Positions 47,152 through 55,722 of a DNA stretch of 64,000 nucleotides are shown piece after piece. Each line of letters begins with the position of its first letter. The stretch's first letter is position 1. Origin of the DNA: Chitinophagaceae bacterium (GTDB lineage: Bacteria > Bacteroidota > Bacteroidia > Chitinophagales > UBA10324); contig JADJAG010000011.1 in assembly GCA_016704325.1 (NCBI GenBank), forward strand, positions 62,001 through 126,000, in the 5' to 3' direction. A program made the translations under genes and the position numbers. Under the pieces are notes generated by a model, which saw nothing but the letters and a program-made list of their open reading frames with translations, was not told where the DNA came from and did not search any database.

Positions 47152-47871
47152 TCATTTGAACAAATCATTATTCACTCCTTTATTCACTACATAATTCGAA
47201 AAACTGAGGGTGATCCTGCCTTTACCATCACCGGCCGGCTTTCCTGCTGTTGATTGATTAATATCTGCTGCAATGGCTTTTGGAATCTTGAATTTTCCCA
47301 CATCAACCGTAAACAACATCTTATCCGGTAATGCATAATTGCTCATGCTTCCATAACTGTTTTCAATCAGAATGGTACCCTGCGATTTGGTGGTCAACTG
47401 GCTTTTCAGAATAAGTCCGCGTACAGGGTCTATCCAGAATTTGCCCAGGATCAAATCGCTGGAATCCTGATGTGGAATGACATTGATCACTTGCACTTTA
47501 GCGCCTGCAACCAACTCTTCACCGGTTCGAACTGCTGTATAGTTTGCAGTATCAGCAAGGGTAGTAAAATAGAAATTCACATTTTGTTTAGGCATAATTA
47601 AGATGCCTGTTGCTTTCACCTTAAACTTATCCGGCTTCTTGTAAAATACTTTCGCATCGATCGGGTCAATCTTAATAAAGTTGATGTCGCAGGATACATT
47701 CACTGCGGCTGTATAATCATTCACTTTTGCGAATCGCTGGTTCACCGTGTTGATGACCTGGTTCGGTGATTGTGAATGTACCGGTAAATGAAAAAGTATT
47801 GACAGCAATACAACTGCACATCTCATTAAGCAAAAACGAAAATCAACTTCTTTCAGCATATTATTAACCAT
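47152..47871 (-). CDS. LolA-like outer-membrane lipoprotein-sorting protein
   Basis: A protein of up to 239 residues with a signal peptide (a start at 47826, MRCAVVLLSILF..., is an alternative). The fold is LolA/LolB-like: VINTVNQRFAKVNDYTAAVNV, a strand YKKPDKFKVKATGILI and PDKMLFTVDVGKF. In other bacteria such proteins carry lipids or lipoproteins across the periplasm. It is the third gene of an apparent operon, 9 bases after the ABC permease gene, which suggests it works with that transporter. Confidence 0.7.
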   Translation of the reverse strand: MVNNMLKEVDFRFCLMRCAVVLLSILFHLPVHSQSPNQVINTVNQRFAKVNDYTAAVNVSCDINFIKIDPIDAKVFYKKPDKFKVKATGILIMPKQNVNFYFTTLADTANYTAVRTGEELVAGAKVQVINVIPHQDSSDLILGKFWIDPVRGLILKSQLTTKSQGTILIENSYGSMSNYALPDKMLFTVDVGKFKIPKAIAADINQSTAGKPAGDGKGRITLSFSNYVVNKGVNNDLFK

Positions 47872-47880
47872 TGTTTTGAA

Positions 47881-48726
47881 TCAGCTCAGGATGTCTTTAT
47901 TTTTGAAATAGAAAACAGCCACACTTAGAAATACCAGGATATGCGACATCATAACTCCGGTTGAAATCCATAACTCTTGCAGGGGAACAGGGTTCTCAAA
48001 CAGACTTCTCCAGACAATCATATGGGTGGTAAAAAGAAAAGGCCTGACCACATCGAAGATCGGAATCTCCATCGTGCCAATGATGGTAAATAAAATGATG
48101 ATAGACATGGTGATGATGATAGGCCCTATAGAATTGTCCGTGAAGCAGGAAAGCATGAGCGATAAGGAGGAAACGACACTGAGGCTGATAAATGCAATAA
48201 CAAATGCCATCATAAACCGCCACATGGTTTCTGATGAACGGAGAATAGCTATGTGATCACTGTTCAACACCAGCAAGTCACCTAATCCAAAAATCAGCAG
48301 GCCGAGGCCCAATGAAAGTATTCCCAGCCAAACGATGAGCAAAAGTGTATACACACTGCCTGCTGCAAATTTTGAGAGTACAATATTGGCTCTCGACACC
48401 GGTTTGGTAACCAGCAGGCGAATGCTGCCGGAGGCCGCTTCACCGGAAATCAAATCGCCGGTTACCAGCGCAACGAGCAATGGCATTTGCACAATCAGTG
48501 TTTGAAGGAGCACATAGGTTACCAGGTTGCCATTGATGATTTTACCATCAATCTGAAACGATTGCTCTACCTGTTGAATTACGAACTGAAGGTAACTTTG
48601 TCCGTCAATATATAAAGCAACTTCTATCAGCAACACAATCACTGCAATGGCGCCAAAGCCAATAAAACTGCGTGGCTTCTTCCTGATCTTATACAACTCT
48701 ATGGAAACAAGATTAATCATTTTCAA
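47881..48726 (-). CDS. ABC transporter permease
   Basis: A 281-residue integral membrane protein with six predicted helices of the ABC-2/NosY type, including a segment MPLLVALVTGDLISGEAASGSIRLLVTKPVSRANIVLSKF typical of this permease family. Its gene overlaps the ATPase gene by 4 bases, so the two are certainly coexpressed. The transported substrate is unknown, an export function is likely. Confidence 0.85.
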   Translation of the reverse strand: MKMINLVSIELYKIRKKPRSFIGFGAIAVIVLLIEVALYIDGQSYLQFVIQQVEQSFQIDGKIINGNLVTYVLLQTLIVQMPLLVALVTGDLISGEAASGSIRLLVTKPVSRANIVLSKFAAGSVYTLLLIVWLGILSLGLGLLIFGLGDLLVLNSDHIAILRSSETMWRFMMAFVIAFISLSVVSSLSLMLSCFTDNSIGPIIITMSIIILFTIIGTMEIPIFDVVRPFLFTTHMIVWRSLFENPVPLQELWISTGVMMSHILVFLSVAVFYFKNKDILS

Positions 48727-49682
48727 TTGATGACTTCCGGTGTTTTATTCCTTTGTTGACTGCTACTGCTTTCTTGTGTCAATCTCAAAAAGTAATCTTC
48801 CAGGGCACGTTTATAAGCGATGCTGTAAAAATGAATGCCTGCCCTTTGTAAGTCATCCGTAAATTCAGGAATCTCCTTTTTAGCCAGCTTCATTTGAAAT
48901 TGCTGACCACTCACTGCATGTAACTTCGATTGCCATGCAGTAACGGCAATCCATTGCATTGCCTTTTCTGCGTCTTCCACTTCAAGGGCAACAATGAGAT
49001 CCTGTGTACTCAATAAATCGGAAACATTTCCCTGTGCAACTGCTTTCCCGTTGTTAAGTATGGCCATCCTCGTGGCAATCAATTCAATTTCACTCAGGAT
49101 ATGGGAAGAAAGGAATACCGTTTTGTTTAAATCATGTTGCAGGTGACGAATGAGGTTGCGCACATCAATAATGCCTTGCGGATCGAGGCCGGTAGTAGGT
49201 TCATCCAAAATGATCAGTTCCGGATCATGAATCAAAGTCTGTGCGATGCCCAGCCTTTGCTTCATGCCATGCGAAAACGTTTTTACGTTATCGTGCGCCC
49301 TGCCTTTCAATCCAACCAGTTCCAATACTTCATCAATTTTTGACTTAGCAGGAAGTAATCCCGACAACCTCGAAAACAGCTCGAGGTTTTTAGCTGCAGA
49401 CAGGTACAGGTAAAAATCCGGCTTTTCAATGATGCAGCCGATCTTCCTCACACTTTCGTTGCGATGATCTTGCAGGTTTCTCCCAAAAAGATGAATGGTT
49501 CCGGAAGTTGGTTTTATCAGCGATAAAAGCATACGGATAGTAGTGCTTTTTCCGGCACCGTTAGGTCCGAGAAATCCGAATACATCTCCCCGGAATACTT
49601 CCAGGTTCAAATCTGTAACGGCAGCAAAAGAGCCGAAACTTTTTGAGAGGTTCTTAATTTCTATGATGGGAATTGGTGTCAA
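48723..49682 (-). CDS. ABC transporter ATP-binding protein
   Basis: A 319-residue ATPase. Walker A GPNGAGKST (39-47), the LSGGQ-like signature FSHGMKQRLGIAQ, Walker B LIILDEPTTGLDP, and a switch His in FLSSHILSE. It belongs to the NosF/CcmA-type exporters with a C-terminal extension of about 90 residues. It is the first gene of an operon with the permease (4-base overlap) and the LolA-like protein. Confidence 0.9.
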   Translation of the reverse strand: MTPIPIIEIKNLSKSFGSFAAVTDLNLEVFRGDVFGFLGPNGAGKSTTIRMLLSLIKPTSGTIHLFGRNLQDHRNESVRKIGCIIEKPDFYLYLSAAKNLELFSRLSGLLPAKSKIDEVLELVGLKGRAHDNVKTFSHGMKQRLGIAQTLIHDPELIILDEPTTGLDPQGIIDVRNLIRHLQHDLNKTVFLSSHILSEIELIATRMAILNNGKAVAQGNVSDLLSTQDLIVALEVEDAEKAMQWIAVTAWQSKLHAVSGQQFQMKLAKKEIPEFTDDLQRAGIHFYSIAYKRALEDYFLRLTQESSSSQQRNKTPEVIN

Positions 49683-49891
49683 GCAAAGTTATTAATGACA
49701 ATGGTACGTTTTTGTTCAAGAGGATGGTAAAATTTGACAGGAAAAAAATATACGGTTTTCCCATTACTTTTAAACCGTTTTAACAAAAATGCAAGACTTG
49801 ATGGAAATAATGCCTTTATATATCGATGATTTCCCATAGCCAAAAGGGATAGCAATGTTGAAGTACTCACAACTTCAAAAAAAATAAAAGA

Positions 49892-49899
49892 TAATTTTG
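49892..49899 (+). promoter_or_regulatory. Likely -7 element of the lpdA promoter
   Basis: TAATTTTG matches the Bacteroidota -7 consensus TAnnTTTG and lies 18 bases before the lpdA ATG at 49918. I found no clear -33 TTTG at the usual distance. Confidence 0.4.
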
Positions 49900-49917
49900 C
49901 CAACACAATCAGTTATC

Positions 49918-51320
49918 ATGTCAACATACGACGTAACAATTATCGGCTCCGGTCCCGGAGGATATGTAGCAGCCATTCGTTGCGCGCAACTGGGAATGAA
50001 GACGGCTATCATAGAACGGTACAACACCTTAGGCGGCACCTGCACCAATGTGGGCTGTATTCCATCTAAAGCTTTGCTCGATTCATCCGAACATTATCAC
50101 AATGCATTGCACCAGTTTAAAGTGCATGGCATACACATTGAAAATCCTGCTGTTGATTTTGTGCAGATGGTGAACCGGAAAAACGAAGTGGTGAAAACGA
50201 ATACGGCAGGCTTGAGTTTCCTGATGAAGAAAAATAAAATTGATGTCATTACCGGCCATGGAAGTTTTGTAACCAGGAATAAGATCAGTGTAAAAAATGC
50301 CGATGGCACGGCACAGGAAATTGATACCAAAAAAGTGATCATTGCCACCGGATCAAAGCCGTCTACGTTGCCCGGAATTACGCCGGATAAAAAACGCATT
50401 ATCACGAGTACGGAAGCATTATCATTGAAAGAGATCCCAAAAGAAATGGTGGTGATTGGTGGCGGGGTGATTGGCTGTGAACTGGCATCTGTATACGCCC
50501 GACTCGGTACGAAAGTGAAAATCGTGGAATATTTCGATTCACTGATTGCTGCCATGGATCGCGACCTTGGAAAAGAATTGCAGCGTTGCATGAAAAACCT
50601 GGGCATGGAGTTTTATCTCTCACATAAAGTAACAGGAGCGATAGCTGATGCAGACACGGTAACGATAATGGCTGAAAATGCAAAGGGCGAAAAAGTAACG
50701 TTCAAAGCTGATTATTGCCTGGTAGCAGTTGGCCGCAAACCTATACTGATGCATTGGGCCTGGAAAATGCAGGATTAAAAACAGATGATAAAGGACGCAT
50801 TACGGTAAACGATCACCTGGAAACTACAGTTACCGGTATCTATGCCATCGGCGATGTAGTTCGTGGTGCCATGCTTGCGCATAAAGCGGAAGAGGAAGGT
50901 GTGCTGGTGGCAGAAACTATTGCAGGACAAAAACCACACATCAATTATCTCCTGATTCCCGGCGTGGTGTATACCTGGCCGGAAGTGGCTGCTGTTGGTT
51001 ATACAGAACAAGAACTCACCAAAGACAACCGCGCCTTTAAGAAAGGTTCCTTTCCCTTTAAGGCAAGCGGCCGCGCTCGCGCAGCAAATGATGCTGATGG
51101 TTTTATTAAAGTGCTGGCAGATAAAGAAACCGATGAAATTCTGGGCGTACACATGATTGGCCCACGCGCAGCAGACCTGATCGGAGAGGCTGTGGTTGCT
51201 ATGGAATTCAGAGCCAGTGCGGAAGATATTGCGCGCATCAGCCATGCACATCCTACTTTTTCGGAAGCGTTCCGCGAAGCCTGCCAGCAGGCAAGCACGG
51301 GCAAAGCGATTCATCTCTGA
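49918..51320 (+). CDS. lpdA: Dihydrolipoyl dehydrogenase, frameshifted
   Basis: One gene read in two frames with a shift near 50742. FAD site IIGSGPGGYVAA at 8-19, redox-active C42 and C47 (GGTCTNVGCIPSK), NAD site VVIGGGVIGCELASVYA, and a C-terminal dimer/active-site region with HAHPTFSEAF. Adding one C to cgcaaacctatac restores RKPYTDALGL and a protein of about 468 residues, the normal family length. The enzyme re-oxidises lipoyl groups in 2-oxo acid dehydrogenase complexes. ATG at 49918 is preferred to the TTG at 49897, which overlaps the -7 element. The shift is probably a sequencing error. Confidence 0.9.
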
Positions 51321-51406
51321 AAGCTATTTTTCTTTCACCGCATATGCTATCTTTCCCATAGCATTTGCATGCCATTTCATTTTTCATTTGTTAATCCATG
51401 TTCATT

Positions 51407-53299
51407 ATGAAAAAGTACTTCTTACTCCTCTTGTTATTCATTCCGTTGCATTCATTTTCAATGCAACCACCCAATACGGATTCGTTGTGGTTCACCATTC
51501 ACTACAACAAGATAGAGCGTTACATTACCATGCGCGACGGAGTAAAACTTTTTACTTCCATTTATATTCCAAAAGATGAAAGCAGTAAGCATCCTATTAT
51601 GCTGAACCGCACACCTTATTCCTGCGCGCCTTATGGAGAGAACCGCTACACTTCAAGGTATGCAGGCAGGGGAGACAGTACCTATTTTCACCGGGATTAT
51701 ATTATGGTATACCAGGATGTGCGGGGCCGTTATATGAGTGAAGGAGATTTTGAGGATGTGAGGCCTTTTCTGCCGGTAAAAAAGTCGAAGAAGGATATTG
51801 ATGAATCAACGGATGCCTATGATACTATTGACTGGCTTATAAAAAATATTAAGAACAATAATGGCAATGTGGGCAGCTTCGGTATTTCATATCCTGGTTT
51901 TTATGCAACAGAAACTGCTCTTAGCAATCATCCTGCCCTGAAGGCAGTGAGTCCGCAGGCACCTGTTACCGATTGGTTTATAGGCGATGATTTTCACCAC
52001 AAGGGTGTTATGTTCCTGATGGATAATTTTGATTTTTTTCGTGGTTTTGGAATACCAAGACCAAAACCACTGACCGATTATCCTGCACCAACAACGTTGA
52101 ACATCCCTGACAGTTATTCCTTCTTTCTTCGCGAAGGCACCTTTCTGGAATTGAAGAATAAATATATGGGCGACAGCATCAAATTTTGGAATGATGTGGC
52201 AGCTCACCCTGACTATGATGACTGGTGGAAAGCGCGTGATGCACGTGCAGGTTGTTACAATATTAAACCTGCCATGCTAATCGTGGGAGGTTTGTTTGAC
52301 GCGGAAGACTGCTGGGGCGGTTGGAATCTTTACAAAGCCATTGAATCGCAATCGCCCAATACCAACTGTAAGATTGTGGAAGGGCCCTGGTTCCATGGCG
52401 CATGGGCCAGGTCAACCGGCGAGCAATTAGGCAACCTCTGGTTTGGTCAAAAGACTTCCACCTGGTACCGTTCGAATATTGAGCTACCCTTTTTCGAATA
52501 TCATTTAAATGGAAAAGGAAGTGCAGACCAGGTAAAAGAAGCCACCATATTTATTACAGGTGAAAATAAGTGGCATCGGTATGATGTATGGCCGCCAAAA
52601 GAAGTAACGTATGTCGACTTGCTGCTGCAACCAAATGGAAAAGCTGTATTGAATTCACCGGTAGTAGCTGCCAATAATTCTACTTCATCCGGTTATGATG
52701 AATATGTAAGTGATCCGATGAAGCCGGTGCCATACACAGAAGATGTGCACAGCGATCGCACGCGGGAATACATGACGGATGATCAACGCTTCGCATCCCG
52801 CAGGCCGGATGTACTGGTATATCAAACGGATGTTTTGGAAAATGACATCACGCTCACCGGACCGGTGGTGGCAGATTTGTTCACCAGCATTTCCACTACC
52901 GATGCTGATTTTGCAGTGAAGCTGATTGATGTGTTTCCGGATGATTTTAAGTATCCTGATTCCGTAAAAATAAACTATCCCATGGGTGGTTACCAGATGC
53001 TGGTGCGTGGCGAGATCATGCGTGCAAGGTACCGCAATAGTTTTTCAGTTCCGGAAGCGATGGTGCCGGGCAAGGTTACTGAAGTGAAGTTTGAGTTGCC
53101 GGATGTGGCGCATACTTTTAAGAAGGGACATCGTATCATGATTCAGGTGCAAAGCACGTGGTTCCCACTGGCTGACCGCAATCCGCAGCAATTTATTGAT
53201 CCATACCAATGCACAACCAAAGACCTGCTGAAGTCCACGATACGGATTCATCATGGTGCAACGCAAGCTTCTAAAATCATCTTACCGGTGCTTAAATAG
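51407..53299 (+). CDS. Secreted CocE/NonD-type S15 hydrolase
   Basis: 630 residues from the ATG at 51407 (51398 is also possible). A signal peptide (1-18) leads to an alpha/beta-hydrolase with nucleophile S161 in GISYPG, and later acidic and His residues in GLFDAEDCWGG and PWFHGAW. A C-terminal jelly-roll domain of the X-Pro dipeptidyl-peptidase type contains LTGPVVADLFTSISTTDADFAVKLIDV. Substrates of this family include dipeptidyl esters, glutaryl-acylase and ester compounds, so the specificity is open. The next gene starts within its stop codon. Confidence 0.85.
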   Translation: MKKYFLLLLLFIPLHSFSMQPPNTDSLWFTIHYNKIERYITMRDGVKLFTSIYIPKDESSKHPIMLNRTPYSCAPYGENRYTSRYAGRGDSTYFHRDYIMVYQDVRGRYMSEGDFEDVRPFLPVKKSKKDIDESTDAYDTIDWLIKNIKNNNGNVGSFGISYPGFYATETALSNHPALKAVSPQAPVTDWFIGDDFHHKGVMFLMDNFDFFRGFGIPRPKPLTDYPAPTTLNIPDSYSFFLREGTFLELKNKYMGDSIKFWNDVAAHPDYDDWWKARDARAGCYNIKPAMLIVGGLFDAEDCWGGWNLYKAIESQSPNTNCKIVEGPWFHGAWARSTGEQLGNLWFGQKTSTWYRSNIELPFFEYHLNGKGSADQVKEATIFITGENKWHRYDVWPPKEVTYVDLLLQPNGKAVLNSPVVAANNSTSSGYDEYVSDPMKPVPYTEDVHSDRTREYMTDDQRFASRRPDVLVYQTDVLENDITLTGPVVADLFTSISTTDADFAVKLIDVFPDDFKYPDSVKINYPMGGYQMLVRGEIMRARYRNSFSVPEAMVPGKVTEVKFELPDVAHTFKKGHRIMIQVQSTWFPLADRNPQQFIDPYQCTTKDLLKSTIRIHHGATQASKIILPVLK

Positions 53300-54033
53300 T
53301 GCAACTATTGGAAGAGGTGAAACGCATTCAGTTGTGGAGCGGCCCGCGAAATATTTCAACCGCTATGATGTATTCATTCGCGCAACGAAATGATACGCAG
53401 GTTTTGGATGAACCTTTGTATGCACACTACCTGCGTATAACGGGATTGCAACATCCGGGCAGGGAAGAGGTGCTGCAATCACAGGAGCAGGATGGTAACA
53501 AAGTGATGCAGGCAATCATTTCCAGTGAATACAACAAGCCCGTACTTTTTTGCAAACAGATGACCCATCACCTGGTAAATATTGATTTGGAAGTTTTATC
53601 AGATACCATAAATATTCTGCTTATCCGCAATCCAAAGGATGTATTGATTTCCTATGCAAAAATAATTGAACAGCCTTCGCTCAGCGACATTGGCATTCAG
53701 CAGAGTTTTGAGTTGTATGAATTTCTGCAAAGCAAAAATTATCATTGCCTGATAGTGGATGCAGCAGAACTATTAAAAGATCCGGAACGGCAACTGACGG
53801 CATTGTGCAATAATGCCGGGATTGGTTTTCAAACCGCCATGTTATCCTGGAAAGCAGGCGCTCTGAAAGAAGACGGAATCTGGGCAAAATATTGGTACAA
53901 CAATGTACACCGGTCAACAGGATTTACTCCGTTTGAAAAAGAGGACCGGGAATTACCCATTCCACTCGAAAACATTTATGCGCGGGCAAAGCCCTATTAT
54001 GATTTTCTTTTCCAGAAATCTTTGATTGCTTAA
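53299..54033 (+). CDS. Sulfotransferase-like P-loop protein
   Basis: A 244-residue protein whose N-terminal WSGPRNISTAMMYSF is the PAPS-binding P-loop pattern of cytosolic sulfotransferases. The LLIRNPKDVLISY segment at about 106-118 is the second nucleotide-binding motif. No signal peptide is seen. The start is a GTG that overlaps the stop of the upstream hydrolase gene by one base, which points to coupled translation. It is followed, after a further overlap zone, by an aminotransferase. The acceptor substrate is unknown, and a kinase-like role cannot be excluded. Confidence 0.7.
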   Translation: MQLLEEVKRIQLWSGPRNISTAMMYSFAQRNDTQVLDEPLYAHYLRITGLQHPGREEVLQSQEQDGNKVMQAIISSEYNKPVLFCKQMTHHLVNIDLEVLSDTINILLIRNPKDVLISYAKIIEQPSLSDIGIQQSFELYEFLQSKNYHCLIVDAAELLKDPERQLTALCNNAGIGFQTAMLSWKAGALKEDGIWAKYWYNNVHRSTGFTPFEKEDRELPIPLENIYARAKPYYDFLFQKSLIA

Positions 54034-54070
54034 ATGCCATAACATTTTCAGAACAAAAAGTAAACATCGG

Positions 54071-54973
54071 ATGCAGCAGCAATTCAATCCAAAAAATGAA
54101 AACATCCTGGTTTCTATCAACGGAAAATTGGTTCCACGCCATGAAGCCAAGGTATCGGTATTCGACAGCAGCGTACAGGGAGGCGATGCAGTGTGGGAAG
54201 GCCTGCGGGTTTATCATGGAAGGATTTTTTGCCTTGACGAACACCTGACACGTCTTCATGAAAGTGCACATGCCATGATGTTTACCGGTATTCCCGGAAA
54301 GGAGGAAATCAAGCAAGCGATCTTCGAAACATTGCAAGCCAACGGCATGCGTGATGAAACGCACATACGACTTACACTGACGCGTGGCGAAAAAATCACC
54401 AGCGGTATGGATCCGCGTTTGAACCAAAAAGGATGTACACTGATTGTGCTGGCTGAATGGAAGAAACCGCTGTATGGCGATAAAGGAGTCACGCTCATCA
54501 CGTCGTCTGTCCGAAGAAATTCTCCAATGAATATCGATTCAAAAATTCATCACAACAATCTCATCAACAACATTCTTGCAAAAATCGAAGCGAATATCGC
54601 AGGTGCCGATGATGCATTGATGCTCGATGTACATGGATTTGTTTCGGAAACCAATGCCTGCAACATTTTTATGATTAAGGAGGGAAAGCTGATCACTCCG
54701 CATGCAGATGCTTGTCTTCCCGGTATTACCAGGAGAAAGGTTCTCGAATTGGCCGGCAGCATGAACATTCCAACCATTGAAAAAAACATATCGCTCACTG
54801 AAATGTATAATGCAGAAACTGTATTTACAACCGGCACCATGGGGGAACTCACACCGGTAGATGGTATTGATGGGAGAAGGATTATGAATAGTACTGTTAG
54901 TGGGATCTTCAGCAGGATTCAACAAGGATTTAATTTGTTGACTAAAACAGCAGGAGAAAAGCTACCATTTTAG
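54071..54973 (+). CDS. Class IV aminotransferase (branched-chain or D-amino acid type)
   Basis: A 300-residue PLP fold type IV enzyme from the ATG at 54071. The likely PLP lysine is K158 (DSKIHHNNLIN), and the family Glu E193 in GFVSETNACNIF coordinates the pyridine nitrogen. Family sequences include ilvE and dat/pabC. The ORF extension upstream to 54026 overlaps the preceding gene and is unlikely. It is cotranscribed with the sulfotransferase-like gene. Substrate specificity is not resolved. Confidence 0.85.
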   Translation: MQQQFNPKNENILVSINGKLVPRHEAKVSVFDSSVQGGDAVWEGLRVYHGRIFCLDEHLTRLHESAHAMMFTGIPGKEEIKQAIFETLQANGMRDETHIRLTLTRGEKITSGMDPRLNQKGCTLIVLAEWKKPLYGDKGVTLITSSVRRNSPMNIDSKIHHNNLINNILAKIEANIAGADDALMLDVHGFVSETNACNIFMIKEGKLITPHADACLPGITRRKVLELAGSMNIPTIEKNISLTEMYNAETVFTTGTMGELTPVDGIDGRRIMNSTVSGIFSRIQQGFNLLTKTAGEKLPF

Positions 54974-55011
54974 CTGCCTTGATTGGTATACTGTGAAAAT
55001 ATGATATTATA

Positions 55012-55560
55012 CTATCTCGTGATTCTCTTTTGCAATATTTTTTCCAACTGATACGGCAACAGGTTACTCCCTATAATCATTCCATCCTGGTCAATTAATA
55101 TACTGGCCGGAATAGAACGCACTCCAAATCTCTGCGCAACTTCAGAGTCAAAACCCTGCAACGTACTTACATGCGATGGCCATACAAGTCCGTCCTGTTC
55201 TATTGCCTGCAACCAAAATTTTCTGTCATAGTCCAGGGAGATGCTATAGATTTCAAAGCCTTTGGCCTTTTCAAATTCTATGTCATGGTACTGATTGTAT
55301 AATGTTGTCAGTTCTCGGTTCTCCATCCTACAGGGTCCACACCAGGCTGCCCAAAAATGCACCAGGACAATATTTCCCTTTAATGAAGAAAGTGCCAGCG
55401 GTTTACCTTTGACGTCGGGAATAACCAATTCGCCAATCTGATCGCCGTTGGTATAGTCAAGTAGTTTATAGTAATCATAAACCAGGTAGCCAATGCCTCC
55501 GATGAGGATTAAAAGTATGGAAGCCAGGAAGAGGTTTTTATTTTTTGATATGGTGAGCAT
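55012..55560 (-). CDS. TlpA/ResA-type thioredoxin-like protein
   Basis: A 182-residue thioredoxin-fold protein with an N-terminal membrane anchor (about 9-30) and the active site WCGPC at about residue 73. The VHFWAAWCGPCRMENREL pattern is typical of TlpA/ResA reductases that act in the periplasm on cytochrome or other cysteine pairs. It stands alone and is convergent with the aminotransferase gene. The partner protein is unknown. Confidence 0.85.
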   Translation of the reverse strand: MLTISKNKNLFLASILLILIGGIGYLVYDYYKLLDYTNGDQIGELVIPDVKGKPLALSSLKGNIVLVHFWAAWCGPCRMENRELTTLYNQYHDIEFEKAKGFEIYSISLDYDRKFWLQAIEQDGLVWPSHVSTLQGFDSEVAQRFGVRSIPASILIDQDGMIIGSNLLPYQLEKILQKRITR

Positions 55561-55605
55561 TAGTAAATGGTTGAATGATTAAATGGCCGAATGGTTAAAT
55601 GGTCT
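55561..55605. repeat. Short tandem repeats before the thioredoxin-like gene
   Basis: Three imperfect copies of a 16-base unit of the type aatggttgaatgatta lie immediately upstream of the start codon (55560). Such arrays are common in Bacteroidota intergenic regions and may vary in copy number. Confidence 0.5.
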
Positions 55606-55722
55606 CCAATCAGCTAAGGTGGATCTCCAAACATTTATCTCCAATAATAGTTTCAAATGAATAATAGACCGTGATCATGTTTTGGAACACATCCAAATCA
55701 ATGCTGAATATTTTTAGTGCAT

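Noticed and set aside
49833..49855. atagccaaaaggga upstream of the ABC ATPase gene, resembling the operator
   Set aside because: The second half of the palindrome is absent, and no -7 element lies at the expected distance.
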